Positions 11,721 through 23,322 of a stretch of 64,000 nucleotides of DNA are shown piece by piece. This DNA is from Trochalopteron elliotii (lineage: Eukaryota > Chordata > Aves > Passeriformes > Leiothrichidae). The notes under the pieces were generated by a model. The model was not told the origin of the DNA, did not search any database, and worked only from the letters and a program-made list of their open reading frames with translations. The stretch's first letter is position 1, and every line of letters starts with the position of its first letter. The position numbers and the translations under genes are program-made. The DNA lies in the NCBI GenBank assembly GCA_024734555.1, contig JANPWX010020211.1:372001-436000 (forward strand), in the 5' to 3' direction.

Positions 11721-14316
11721 TCTTGAGAGGGAAAAAAAAATCTTCAAACAAAACCAGCCCTTTATACTGGTGTATTTCTCACAATGGTTTTGCTTTGGGT
11801 TTTGGTGTTTGGGGCTTTTTTTCCATTGGTTGCAGTATGAACAAAGCTGAGGTTTGCAGCAATAGAAATTGGTACATATTAACTAAGAACAGGATGAGTT
11901 AATTTTTTTTTTGTAGCAGCTCTACAGAGAGCATACTATCAACATGCACGCTCCTCATCTCCTCTAAATGATCTGTTCAGCACAAATCACTTGTAACTTT
12001 TCCAAGTTTATCTCTGCAAGAGGCTGAGAATGTTGAGATAGCTCAGTACCTACCATACCCTTAGAAATGTTTCAACGTATTATCACAGCTATGGAACTTC
12101 AGAAATTAGGATATCAAGGAGAATTGCACAGGGGATGCTAAAGCACTTGAGTAGGATGCCTGAGCAGGATATGCTTGAGTAGGAATTCAGAATTTGTTTC
12201 TCTCAGTTTAGCTTATGGCCTACCTCAAAAGAGGTATTGGAAAGCCATGTTCATTATTTGTAAGAGAGCAACTGGTGTTTATTTATGCAAGAAAAGTATA
12301 GAGTCAAGCCTTCCATTAATGGAGATGTGTCAAGAGCTTGTCATTTTTAAGACTATAATTTCACCAGCCTATACCACAAAGCACAAGAAATGTGCTTATT
12401 TCATTAGGTGTGGCAAAAAGGGGACCTATTTTTACTACATGCCTACAATCAGACTTACAGTAAAAAGAACCCAAAGAAGTAGCTGTGATGCATCAAAATA
12501 AGTCAAGAGCCCTTCTCCATCCTGAACAATGCATGTAATCCTGCTCTGGCTGAATACCTCTTAGTGCTTCTGAGGCATGATTATCAGCCTCAAAAAAGTT
12601 AAAACTTGACCTGCAGCACATCACAAGGATTTTAGATTTTCCTAGGATGACTTTCACTCCAGGCCCTATTGTTATGGTCACATAAGTAGCCTCCTTTGGC
12701 AGGTCATAATGCTGTCAGAAACTACAAATACATGACATTTTCTCACACTGACATCGTCACAGACCAGCTCTTGTTGGAGAGGGCTGGCATAAGACTTGCG
12801 GGATAGAATGAAAAAAGCTGAGAACAACCTATGGCCATGGTGGTGAAGGGCTCAGAAGGAAGAATGGGTGATAACAACACTGAACCTAAGCTGATCAGTC
12901 CAGGGAAGCTGGGGCTGAAGCTGGATGTACCTGCCACCTTCCCGTGTCCATTGCCTGCTTCAGGAAAACTGTGCCACCTGCTGGCCTCCGCCCTGTACAA
13001 GCACAGCCCGCTTGCAGGCTGCCAGCCCCAGCTGCCCTTGTGTTTGTACCTCCGAGCTTCCTTCACAAGGCAAAGGACACTTGCAGATATGCTGTGCAGG
13101 TCTCAGTTTTGTGTCTGGCACTCCACTGGATCTGTGATTGGAAAATTTATCGATGAGAGCCGCAAACAGACACACAGACACAATGTAAACAAGCAGTTGG
13201 ACACTGACTGCACTGAGCTTCAGAGCAGGAAGAGCTGCTTCCTCAAACTGTGCTATAAGACATTCTTATCGATAGGAACTGACAGCCCAAAAATCAACTA
13301 TGACCAAAAATCTCACAGAAACAGAGCTAACTCTCAGTATCCTACTAGGACAGATACCAGTCTACAAAGAGAAAATGATTCTTGCAGAGGAAAGAAAAAA
13401 AGAAAATTAAAGATTAGGAAAACAAAGGGAAAGAGAAGGTGCAAAAGTATAAGAAAAGGTCATCACAGAAAGACTCCATGAGGTAGAAAATAATATTCCT
13501 TAAAAAAAAAACTCAGAAGTTCCAACAAAATAGGTTCTTGTTTTGTTACCTACATACCAACTAAGCTGTTCTGAAAGATTTAATTCTATAATAAAATACA
13601 ATAAAAGCCTAGACAGAAATGATAAACAGATTTACAAGGAAAAGAGGAGGCACATAAGATCTTTAATGTAGCCACAGAAGTTATCTCCCCTATGGCCATT
13701 TTTAGAATAAATGTTGCTATATATACATCTGGTACTACCCCAGGTCTCATTAACAGCTGTTCAGGTAGAGCTGTGAATTGAGCCATACGGAGACTATACC
13801 ACAGGGCAGGCTTTAAAGATAAAGACTTCAAGAACTGTGAATAATTTAAGACATAATGCTATACACAGGACTTCCCAAATTCAATTTGTCAGTGAACATG
13901 CAACTCACTAAAAATCTTTGAGGCAGTACTGAGATTTGCATGATAGTTTGGGTTCTGACACAGTAATTAAAACTAAGAAGGGTCTGCAATGACTTTTGCA
14001 TCTGGTTTGAGATTTGGATCCAGGAAATCAATTTGGGTTCCTGAACACAAACTTCTCCTGTCATAGAAAAAAACCACTGCATTGCTTTCTGCTTCAGTCT
14101 ACATCAGTATCAGGAAATTATGTTCATGTTCTTCCCCCTCCTGCTCTAGAAGCAACTGGTGACAGCTCACACAAGAACTGAGATCCATTAGCAACACCCT
14201 CAGCCTCCTGACTCCCATCTCACACCCCATGCTCCAGAGCTCAAATCTTCACTGGGACTGCTAAGTGCTACTGAGATATAAATAGCATCTTACAATAGCA
14301 CCATAATTAAAACACA
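11721..14316. other. Non-coding stretch containing the longest open frame
   Basis: This stretch holds the 216-codon plus-strand frame at 12831-13481. Its first half overlies a GC-richer patch (12900-13090) and its last 30 codons a purine-rich tract (13380-13480), which makes a Lys/Arg-rich tail. I see no domain, no Kozak-like context that stands out and no flanking splice sites. Shorter overlapping frames in the same patch on both strands (12743-13181) show that stop depletion there is compositional. Left as non-coding. Confidence 0.5.
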
Positions 14317-14336
14317 TATGCTTATGCATAAGCATA
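14317..14336. repeat. Perfect 20-bp palindrome
   Basis: The bases 'tatgcttatgcataagcata' read identically on both strands. The centre 'ttatgcataa' resembles POU-homeodomain and PAR-bZIP/C-EBP type sites, so it could be a dimer binding site. It could also be a chance palindrome in AT-rich DNA. The sequence stops being symmetric at 14316/14337. Confidence 0.85.
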
Positions 14337-15575
14337 CTTCCTGAAACTGGGGACTGAAAAAGTCCTTCATTAACTCATTTACAGTTCTTTCCTATACACC
14401 AAAAAATTCACCACTTAGTCCCACTGGACTTCTCAAAGTTGATTTAATGGCAGAGCCCTCCTGGGAACTCTTAAGAGAATTCACTAATTCACTCATGGAA
14501 TATTTACTTCGATAAGCATCAGTACTTCTTACATATATTTTCCATAATATATTTTCAGATAAAATTCTCAAACACATAATTTGTTCATCTATCATGCTGC
14601 CCACATTATCTTGAATTAGGATATACTCATATGAACTGCTTTTGTCTTCTTGTCTGAAATTACTGTTTCACCATGAGTCTCTCTCTCACTGAAAAAAATG
14701 TAGTAATGTTCAGTTTAAATGAATTTTTCTATTTCAAATAAATGCAAGCATCCTATCAGCATTGCTTAAGCAAAATGAAGAGTGGATGGAAGCTGCAAGA
14801 CTGTTCCCATGATGTGACTGTTTGATGCCATAAAGGTATGGGAACACTAGATGGCAATAACTACTACACATGAATCTTTTACTCCTGTTACAATAGTGTC
14901 CATAGTGAAGCTTCCAAGGCAATATTATTTAGAAGGTACCATATTGCATCCCGAAAAAACCACAAACAGAGAAAAAAACCACAATCACAACCTATTCCCC
15001 AAAAAATACCAGCTGTGGGTTAGGGGAGCTTTTAGGTTGTTTTTTTAACCAAGCCAGATTTCCTCAAAGGATTAGCCTTCAACTCAGGTTTCTAAAATAT
15101 TTCACAGTAACCTTTACTTGAGTATGAATCAAGTTGGTATCTTTGTTTTAATATTCAAAAGTTACTGCAGCAGAAAAGGCATAGATGTCAGAAATAGAAA
15201 AAAATTGCTGAAGTGTTGTCATTCCTAATTGAATAGTTTTTTTAGCTTTTGGCACATAAACCAAATACATAGAATACATAAGCATCACAAAATAATGATA
15301 ATTGTTCATTAAGATAATACCCTGTAAAGGAATTAGTAACAATAATAAGAAAAGAACACTTTACAACTTTGTTATTCATCATCAGGATATCCAAGAGACT
15401 TCATAAGTATCAGGTAATAGAGCAACCTGTATAAAAGTTTGAATAACTCAAAATCCCATGGTAAACTACTCGAAGAACTAGGATCAGACCACAAGTGTCA
15501 TGAGAAACCAAAAGTTCTGTGGATTGGTTTGTAACTTAGAGACATTAAAATGCAGAAATTCATATCAGTGTACTG
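14337..15575. other. AT-rich non-coding stretch
   Basis: Only short chance open frames on both strands. No recognisable repeat, RNA or splice-flanked exon. The sequence is uniformly AT-rich up to the abrupt composition change at 15576. Confidence 0.55.
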
Positions 15576-15576
15576 N
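15576..15576. other. Single ambiguous base (N), likely assembly joint or gap remnant
   Basis: This is the only N in the window. It sits exactly where AT-rich sequence gives way to a GGGATCGG repeat, as expected if polymerase or read coverage failed in G-quadruplex-prone DNA. The true length of the tandem repeat here may be larger than shown. Confidence 0.85.
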
Positions 15577-15735
15577 GGGATCGGATCGGGATCGGGATCG
15601 GGGCCTGGATGGAATCGGATCGGGATCGCCGCGCTCCCAACTGCGGCCTTGCAGCGCCACCTGCCGGCCGTGCCGGGCAGCGCAGGCGGGAGCGCCCGCC
15701 GGCACCGGGGGCACGGCAAGAGCTGCTGGGTTTTG
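15577..15735 (+). repeat. CpG-rich block with (GGGATC)n tandem repeat and G-quadruplex motif
   Basis: Bases 15577-15630 carry irregular GGGATC/GGATC units; the rest to about 15735 is GC-rich with many CpG dinucleotides, unlike the CpG-poor surroundings. G-runs at 15577-15579, 15588-15590, 15594-15596 and 15600-15603 fit a four-tract G-quadruplex with loops of 8, 3 and 3 bases. The block ends as abruptly as it begins, near 'agctgctgggttttg'. Possibilities are an expanded simple repeat, part of a mobile element inserted here, a small CpG island, or a misjoined contig end. The short open frames crossing it on both strands (15498-15806) are products of stop-poor GC-rich sequence. Confidence 0.7.
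15652..15670 (-). promoter_or_regulatory. CTCF-like binding site candidate
   Basis: The bases 'cagcgccacctgccggccg' match the reverse complement of the usual CTCF core (AGCGCCccCTggtGGCC) at most informative positions, including GCGCC and CCTG. It lies inside the CpG-rich block, so methylation could control it. This is a motif match by eye only; GC-rich DNA produces such matches by chance. Confidence 0.3.
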
Positions 15736-18258
15736 AAAGGAATTGGGTTAATCTGAAACCTGCGGAATTCCCTGAGAAAATACAATTGCTCTGCTTCCTA
15801 CACTGATCTGCCTCGAATCAGGTGGTTTCCTCGCCTGCCTCAAAAACATGTTTGAATGCATCTGCTTAACTGGAAGATGATAAGGGGGATCTGCATCAAC
15901 TTTTATTTTCCTCAGAAAGAAATCTTATAAACCAATTAATCTTTGCAAAGTGCAGCTATTCCCTATGAAGCAAAGACTAGAATAATCATTCAACTTATGA
16001 TTCAGCTTAAGGAAAACTGTCTTTTAGTCAGAAACATTGATTAAATGTCTAACATACCCACTGAGAAAATGATAAGTTTAAATATATGCAGGTGTGTGCA
16101 TTAATGTTTATAGCTGGCCACATCAATATTTACTAAACCCAGGAGCTCAGCAAGGCCTGGTGAACTTCCTTGGCTCAGCACCTGTGAGCAGACAACTTCA
16201 CTGTCACCTATGTCCTCAGAAACTCTCCTGCCTCCCTGCTGCACCATAACTGTCTCTCACATACAAACCCAAGCACATGCACAAACCTTCCCATAGGATG
16301 TGGCAGGGAAGGAGGGAGAGTTCAATCTAAACTCCCCCTTTCAGAAACACATAAAACTCATAAGGTACAGTTTTGCTTTTCCAAATAGTCATTTATTAGA
16401 ACCCAATAAAGATCATCATTTTCAGTTGACTGATCTCCTCTTCTAAGAAAAACAGCAAAACCAAACATGGAAGAAAACAGAAAAGCAAAAAGGAGAGGAA
16501 AAAGAAATTTCACCGGCACGAATCAAACTGGTTTTTTAAATAATGGAAAAAAGATTACTTTCCATTCTGATCCTTCCTTTACACCAAAAAACCAAATAGG
16601 TCTATATTAGACAAAGAATAGACATTTGTGCTATAGCCGATAAAGCAAAGTTTCACAATAAGTCAAGAACTGAAAGTGAGCTCAGCAAAGAAACATTTAG
16701 ATGACTGTTTCAATTTTTGTCTCACTGCCTGTAATGCAGACCTAAAAAAAGATTAAAAAAAATAAATAAGCACTACAGAAATAGATATCCTAAACACGTG
16801 CAAAAATGTATTACACGATTTTCTATGTGTATCAGTTACATCTACTGTTGTCTAGAGATGTTAGAACCCAAGTAAGTCTGAGAGAAGTCTGCTGCAGTCC
16901 CACACACCTGAATTGTACTGCCACCTCACCATCCAGATGGGATGAGATTGTGGGGCTTTCCCAGCTCCCCAGTGCCTCAGTGCATGGCTGCCAGAGAAAA
17001 ACAGTTCAGACCAATGAAGGATCATGGCAATGGCACTGATGGTTTACTCCTTTCTGTGTCTGTGTATTATCCAGATCCAAACCTTTATTTTACAAAGAAA
17101 AGAATATTTTCTGCTAATTCTCCCTAGGTCTGAAAGTCATCAGGGATTGGCATCACTATATTGAAAGCAAAGTTAACAATCCTTATATTATCAGTAAGGG
17201 AAACCAGGTCTCCTTCCAGTACCTGTAGGCTTTGCTGTCTGAAAGGAATTATAAAACAATACATTTAAGTACATGGACAGAGGAAAATGGTTCTCAGAAT
17301 ACAAGAGTGGAACAGTTTCAATGAGGAAAAAAACTTTCTTGCCCTAAGGTGGCTATCACATAAGGATTTCAGGAACAAACAACAGGGGAAGTGTTATTTT
17401 TTTCCATAATTCCTGACAGGTGACATTAGTAACAGTCACCTGTTAAACAGATTGCACCAAACAAGCAGATAAAGTAAGAAAAGTGACAGCAAGAACAACT
17501 GTCCAGATTTCCAGAGTTCCATTAGTGTTCACATCTGCAGCAGGAACTCTAATGAAGGTTTCTTTTGTTTCTTTTGTCTCTGCTTAAAAAAGAACTTTAG
17601 AATTCCTATTTTCAAAATTTTCTCTCCAAAAAATAATGCTGCTCAGAGAAAGCAAACCGTTTTTCTAATGTCCAGAGACAGAAATTTTGCTGCTAAATCA
17701 CCATGAAATGGCTTCTCCTCTTTTCTCAGAACTACATTTTGTAAGTTGCCAAATCAGGTGAGACAAGGTGGTAGGGGAAAGGTATGAAACAAATCCAGAA
17801 ATGCAGAATATTTCTGCTATTCACAGAAAACCAAATTATTTTCAGCTGAGGGAAAGAATCTTAGGAAAAACAGTCTCCAGAGGTTGGTTTTATATCTTTC
17901 TCCTTGGTTTTCACTATGCTGTCAGAAGGGGCAAAGGTACCTCGGGGAGAAACTGCTTGGATAGAGTTTGACATCCTAACCTTTTCCCTGTATTTTCAAT
18001 TTCCTGGTTTACCTACAGCATGTCTGTACTTACAGTAGTAGCACCACCCTCGAGGCACTGGTTTAGGAAGCATCTATCAGCATTTCCTCACCACAGAAAA
18101 TGGCTCCAAATTAAAGCCTCCCTCAATCAGGAAGCAGTTAAAGCCCGCTGAAAGCAAAGCCTCGCTGAGCAGCAGGAAGTGCTGGGAGCACAATGGAACT
18201 GAGACCAGAGCATCCACCTCACTATCTGTCAGCCACCCTTTCTAGCATCAGACTAAAG
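15736..18258. other. AT-rich non-coding stretch
   Basis: Overlapping chance frames at 16806-17127 and 17768-17971. A purine-rich region lies at 16440-16510. A GC-richer patch at 16140-16260 and another at 18050-18240 hold no open frame of note. No named transposon recognised. Confidence 0.5.
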
Positions 18259-18320
18259 AGACCCACTGAAGTCAATGAAAAGGTTTCCATGGAAATCAAT
18301 GAGGTCTCAGTAAGGCTGTA
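18259..18320. repeat. Old amniote repeat relic (GAAGTCAATG-type hairpin motif)
   Basis: The segment contains 'acccactgaagtcaatgaaa' and then 'ccatggaaatcaatgaggtc'. This matches an abundant old amniote repeat motif whose copies read 'actgaagtcaatgg' followed by the inverted 'ccattgacttcaatg'. The second arm here has several substitutions, so the original hairpin is degraded. I know the motif from turtle, crocodile and bird DNA but am not sure of its family name. Edges are approximate. Confidence 0.55.
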
Positions 18321-20128
18321 AAGATGCATCATTAATTTTTTCAGCCTCGCTTTCACACACATCCATTCCCTCTCTAATATCAGTTCTTATACTATTTATA
18401 TAACTCAGGATCTAATCAAGACATGTACTCCTACTTGCTGGGAGCTGAAAAGATCATGCTGATTTGTTACTTATTTTTTAATATTTAGGAGGTACCCAGT
18501 TACACTGTGGCTATGGGCTCCATGAGAGCCTGTACAGAAACACTGAGAAGCAGTGAAACAGCTTGGATATTTGCACACAAGAACTTTTACATCTGAAAAC
18601 CTATCACATAGTTGCCTGAACCAAAATTCCTTAAACCCTAGATCAGTAGAATTTAAATATTTCAATCACTGTATTATTAATACCCAGAAAAAGGCCTAAT
18701 TTTTTGTTGGCTAATATGAATCTCATTTACAAAAAACAAGAAAAAAACCCCAGCATTGTTAAGCATCTTCCCTCTAAACGTTATATAGTTAAAAAACTAT
18801 TTTAAATCTCCTCTCTTTTCTGCATATAGAATACAGCTTTGTTAAAACAAAGCTTCTTCAGGGAAATGTCCATAAAGTTGTTGGTTTATTGCTTCTGCTC
18901 CTTTTTAAATTCACAGTTGCTAGTATACATAAAAGAGTTGAGAAGCATGGAAATTAATAACTGCAGAAGCTGTGAGGTGCTAATGGCATTGTATTTCACG
19001 AGACTAAAATGTGGGCAACATAGACTGTATTAGTATTGCAAAGTACAGTGCAAACTATAAGAAAAGATTTTAAATTATTTACCTTTCTACTTCAGCACAA
19101 ATGTCCTATAACCAATTATCATGAGATATTGCCTAGAAATTAACCAGTCATCTTGTGTTTCTATCTCCAGATTTACAATTAGTAATGCTATTAATGTGGA
19201 TCCTGTACTTAGCATCACTAATTACATTGCTATGAACTAATGGTGTTAAAAATAGCAATAGCCATCAACTACCAATTAATGCTTAATGAGAGCGTATAAA
19301 CCCTGGCATTGTAATGAATTTCCAAATTATTGTTTCTCATGTGTCTCTTGAAATCATACAAAAATGCGTGTAACCTATGAAGGCAAGCAGTGAATAAAAA
19401 CATATTTATCACAAAATTTTTAACAGGCACAGTAGGAAAATATTTAAGGATTAATCTACACCTTTCAGACAAGTAAACAACCAAATAGAAATGCACTTTT
19501 ACAGGTAAACACTCATATTTTTATAAAGATACAAACTACAGTGGTCATTAAGTTGTTTAACTGTTCAGCCTTAAGCAGAGCAGGGCAAGAGCCCAAAACA
19601 CAGGAAGGTTTTGAATACTGTAAATAGTATTAATAAACTGCTTTTGTGTTGAACTGCTGGAGTACACAGTAACACTCACTTTTTCCACACCAAACAGGTT
19701 TTGTTCTTTGAAATACTATGGTAGGCAAGACAGAAAAGAATCCCCATCACCTGCATCATAAAATGCAGCAGCTGGTGTTCACTCCAGCAACTTTCAGAAG
19801 TTAGAATCCACTTTAAGTCATAAAACCTGGGTCTGTTGTGCCTTGGTGGAAAGAAATAAAGATCCACTACAGATCTGATCTCTGGGGCACAATATGAGGC
19901 CAGGATTGATCCAGGGCTGGAAGTTAAAGGCAGAGAACACCAAGGAAAATAATAGACAGGAACAAGAAGAAAGAATGCTGAAAGCAAGTGGGAAATTCTG
20001 AGTAGCTGGGAGATTCAAAAGAGATCCTTGTTTGGCAGGACAAACTAAACTAGATAGCACTGAAATATCTATGAAGTGTTTGTTTGACATAACCTCAAAA
20101 TTTTGGATTTACTGCTGTTCCCTAACAG
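18321..20128. other. AT-rich non-coding stretch
   Basis: Nothing beyond chance frames. The two overlapping minus-strand frames at 19676-20090 (103 and 90 codons) share a stop-poor patch and resemble no protein family I know. Confidence 0.5.
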
Positions 20129-20202
20129 GTGGACATTCACTGTGAGCCCTGGTACACCAACTGCAGTTAAAATGAAGCTTCTGCACTGTGAAGCAACAAC
20201 AG
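20129..20202 (+). other. Candidate internal exon, 74 nt
   Basis: An acceptor 'tgctgttccctaacag' ends at 20128 and a strong donor context 'acaacag|gtaagg' begins at 20203. One frame is open across the whole segment (peptide begins WTFTVSPGTPTAVKMK); the frame starting at the first base hits TAA after 13 codons. The pyrimidine tract is short and the peptide is not recognised. A lncRNA exon fits as well as a coding one, and chance pairing of splice-like sites is the main alternative. Confidence 0.15.
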
Positions 20203-20402
20203 GTAAGGAAACAAATACTGCTAAAATGAGAAAGATCATCTTTCTGGGAAGAATCCAATTGGATAAAACCCATGGACTGACCTTTGGAACTGAAACCCTG
20301 CCATAAAGGGATGCCCCTTAATGCAAACATAGAGAGTTGTCAGAGATGAGATGAGGTGAGTGCACAGAGCAGTGACCACAGTAAAGGCAGAAGGAGCACA
20401 AA

Positions 20403-20830
20403 ATTAAAAAGCTTTATTCAAAAATGTAAGCATGATAGGATAAAGGATGGGAAGACCAAACATGCTGCAGTCACAGCCAACCTGAGGAGCCCTGGAGGAG
20501 CCACCGAGGGGCACAGCAACCCCTTCCCTGCAGGGATGTGTTGGCAAAGGGACCTGGGGAGAACAGGGATGAGTTCTCCCGTGCTCTGCAGGGCAAATGC
20601 AGCCTGGGGTCAGCAGGAGCAGCTCTTCCTTCCATGGAGAAGTGTTGTGGGGGAATCCAGCCTCACAGCTCCACATGCCAGGTGTGCCAAGCTGCAGGAG
20701 CAGCCCAGGCAAGGTGCTCTGTCAGCACGAGCTTTCCCAGGGGTTACTCTTCCAAGAGTTCTATTGTTCACCAGACAATGTAATTTTTCTCATCTTTGCT
20801 CACTAAGCTCTGTGCACAGCTTTGATTAGA
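20403..20830 (-). other. GC-rich block ending in a minus-strand AATAAA; possible LTR or transcript 3' end
   Basis: Bases 20460-20760 are clearly GC-richer than the flanks. Read on the minus strand, the block runs into 'ttgaataaagctttttaa' with the AATAAA hexamer at 20418-20413, followed by a T-rich segment. This arrangement resembles the R/U5 end of a retroviral LTR or the 3' end of a retroposed transcript. I could not identify TG...CA ends or a target-site duplication, so neither reading is proven. Open frames here (157 codons on plus at 20356-20829, 102 on minus at 20404-20712, others) overlap in several frames, which points to composition and not to coding sequence. Confidence 0.28.
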
Positions 20831-22392
20831 AATAAATCCCAGAAATTCCAGATATCTTCCTAACTGTGCTATACCATGAACACATGCTGGGACACCTGTA
20901 AAAAGGCAGCAGCTACCACTGGGAAGCAGCTCCATGTTTCCTGTTTATTTTTGTATGTGTCTACAAGGAAGAGCAGATACACAAATTCTATACAAGGAAG
21001 GCCTTACCCATCATTTACTTTCTTACCCTGGTTTACTTATGACAAAATTGAGAACTGGAAGATGTTCTAAACAGAGGTGCATTAGAAGATTTTCTCCCCT
21101 TAAATTTCACTTTTTTTCTTGACACACTTTTTATCTCTGTGCTGGGTCTTCACAGTGCTTTTTGCTGAAGAAGCAGATGTTCCACCACAGCAAAACAGGG
21201 TGGGAAGCAGAAAGATGTAATGTCAGAGGAGGCAATCCCCAGGGAGGCTGCAGGTCAGCACACTCAATGCTCCTTCCTCCTGTGAAGGGAGAATGAATCC
21301 CTGTCTCCTCCATGACACAGAAATACCATGGCCACCTTTGGTACATGCTCATTCAGACCCTGATCATCTTAGACCTGAGAAGCCTTTTACAAAGGAACCT
21401 TGAGACAGGTTTATCTCACGAAAAACATTTTTTACGCTTCAACAACTATCCAAATGCTCTAATTGGAAAAGTTTATTTTCCATATATGCTATTCACAGTT
21501 CTCATACTGGAAAGAATGGCTGATTACAAACTTCAGCAAGTAGAAACCAAATTATTTTGTTCCTTGGGAGAAAAAGTTTGGTTCCAATGCATATACATAA
21601 ACATATAAAGATAAGGTTTTATGGTTTGACTTTTAAGCCCAAAGCAGTAGAGCTTTGTTCAGCATTTCTTTGCTACATACACTCACACAGTGGTCTCTTC
21701 CAGTATTCAAAGCTAATCACTTTTTTTTTATATTCATCTCTTCTAGTTTCCCTACTAACAGAATTCTATGTCAGTATCCTAACATTTAGACAGTACGTAG
21801 TTATGGTGGGATTTTCATGCCACTCAGCATAAACCTGTAAACAGTTCTTGAAAATAAGAAAGATCCCCTTTATACCAAGATTATTCTTCCATTTTCTCAT
21901 CTTTCTTCATCAGCAATTTCAAATTCTAGAGTGTTCAAGGTACTCTACTGCCAAAGCAAACAAGCAAAATTAGATCTCTTTTTATGGAAATCAACTATTT
22001 TTGATCTGAATTTATTCTAAAATATTGGAATTTAAATGTTTTCTCACACCTTGGCTCTTCATAAGTCTTTGACCTAAACAAGTGTCACTAATTCAATTCT
22101 ACCTGCTTCAGTTACTTCTCTGAAAATAGGCATCCATAGCACCTTTGCACAGGAAATTGAAATGCACTTGTCTGAGATGATGTTTAGTACAACACACTTA
22201 AATTTCCTGCACTTTTAAAGATGCAGACATGGTAGCTTTGAGTCAGGAACCAGAACTAAGAATTCTCATTCAAACCTGCAGCAATCTCCATCTTTTTTCA
22301 CCAAAAGCATCAATCTACCGTGCCTCCATGGTGGGAAAACAGGCTTTATCTGATGTATTACAAAGGATTCAGAGCAGAACTGATAGTATACA
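20831..22392. other. Non-coding stretch
   Basis: Chance frames only (such as 20876-21122, 21312-21832). A GC-richer patch spans about 21140-21310. No recognisable repeat or RNA gene. Confidence 0.5.
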
Positions 22393-22462
22393 GCTGGGAT
22401 ATTCTGGGAACACATGTTGGGAACACATGCTGGGATTCTGGGAACAGCAGGGAACACACATG
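22393..22462 (+). repeat. Imperfect short tandem repeat (TGGGAACACATG-type units)
   Basis: Units of the form 'tgggaacacatg' or 'tgggattctgggaaca' recur four to five times with small changes. The unit GGGAACACA/TGTTCCC recalls half of a steroid-receptor response element, but the spacing does not form a clear palindrome. Most likely local slippage or duplication. Confidence 0.65.
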
Positions 22463-23205
22463 TAGATTGACAGCCACTGTGGTTAGTTTATATGGTTCAG
22501 GGCAAAACTCAAAGCAAGAGTTGTGTAACCACGCACAGCTCCAGACTCCTCGTGCAGGCACCACTCACTGCTGGGCACCATGTTACAGATCATGCCTCTG
22601 CTTCTCAGATCAAACAATTCATTTTGAAGCTTAGCTGCTCTTTTAAAGTATTTGAAAAATGTGTTAGAGCTTAAATATCTACAGCCCTAGCATAATTCTT
22701 GGAAGTAGATTTGTAGGTTTTCATTCATACTGCATACATTTGTTTCATTGATAATGGGATATTTTTAATACAAACAGTTTAAAATCTTCTTTGCTTTTTT
22801 CAGTTCTTCGAAGTCCCATTTTTTCTGTCGCTTTCTGTTTTACCACTTACAAGCCAATTTCAGTTTAGAGTCAGGCATTTGTATTCAAACTTAGGAATGC
22901 AGAGATTTTTTTGTTTGTTTTGTTTTCCACCAGCTCCATCATATGGTAATCCTCTTCTTCAGGCTCACTTCCCTGATGGAAGAGCTAAATTCTTTTGAAA
23001 AAATCTCCTAATCAGAACACAAAACCATCTGTAAAAGGGCCTCAAAAAAGTGAAGATTATCGGTACAAAATGAGAATATTATGCATTAAGGCCACATAGT
23101 AAATTGTGAATTAAGTTGCTGAAATATTCATCATCACACAGACACACCAAAAAACAAAAACCAGCTGGCCCTGATAACTTGGCTATAAGAATATTCTGCT
23201 TCACC
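22463..23205. other. Non-coding stretch
   Basis: No feature found beyond a T-rich segment near 22905-22927 and chance open frames. Confidence 0.5.
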
Positions 23206-23322
23206 AAAAAAAAAAAAACAAAAACCCAAAACCCCACAAAAAACAAAACCAACCAAACAAAACACAACCATAATCAATAAAACAAACATAAAATAAATAA
23301 AAAGAAAAAGAAAATAAATGAG
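23206..23322 (+). repeat. A-run followed by A/C-rich low-complexity tract
   Basis: A 13-A run at 23206-23218 leads into about 100 bases made almost only of A and C (AAAAC, CCAAAC, AAATAAA words). It may be a decayed poly(A) tail of a retroposed sequence or simple expansion. I recognise no retroposed gene upstream. The Phe/Val-rich minus-strand frames here (23079-23392) are translations of this tract. Confidence 0.8.

Noticed and set aside
15498..15806. Several overlapping frames with Arg/Asp/Gly repeats
   Set aside because: They arise from the GGGATC tandem repeat and the CpG-rich block; they are open in several frames and on both strands.
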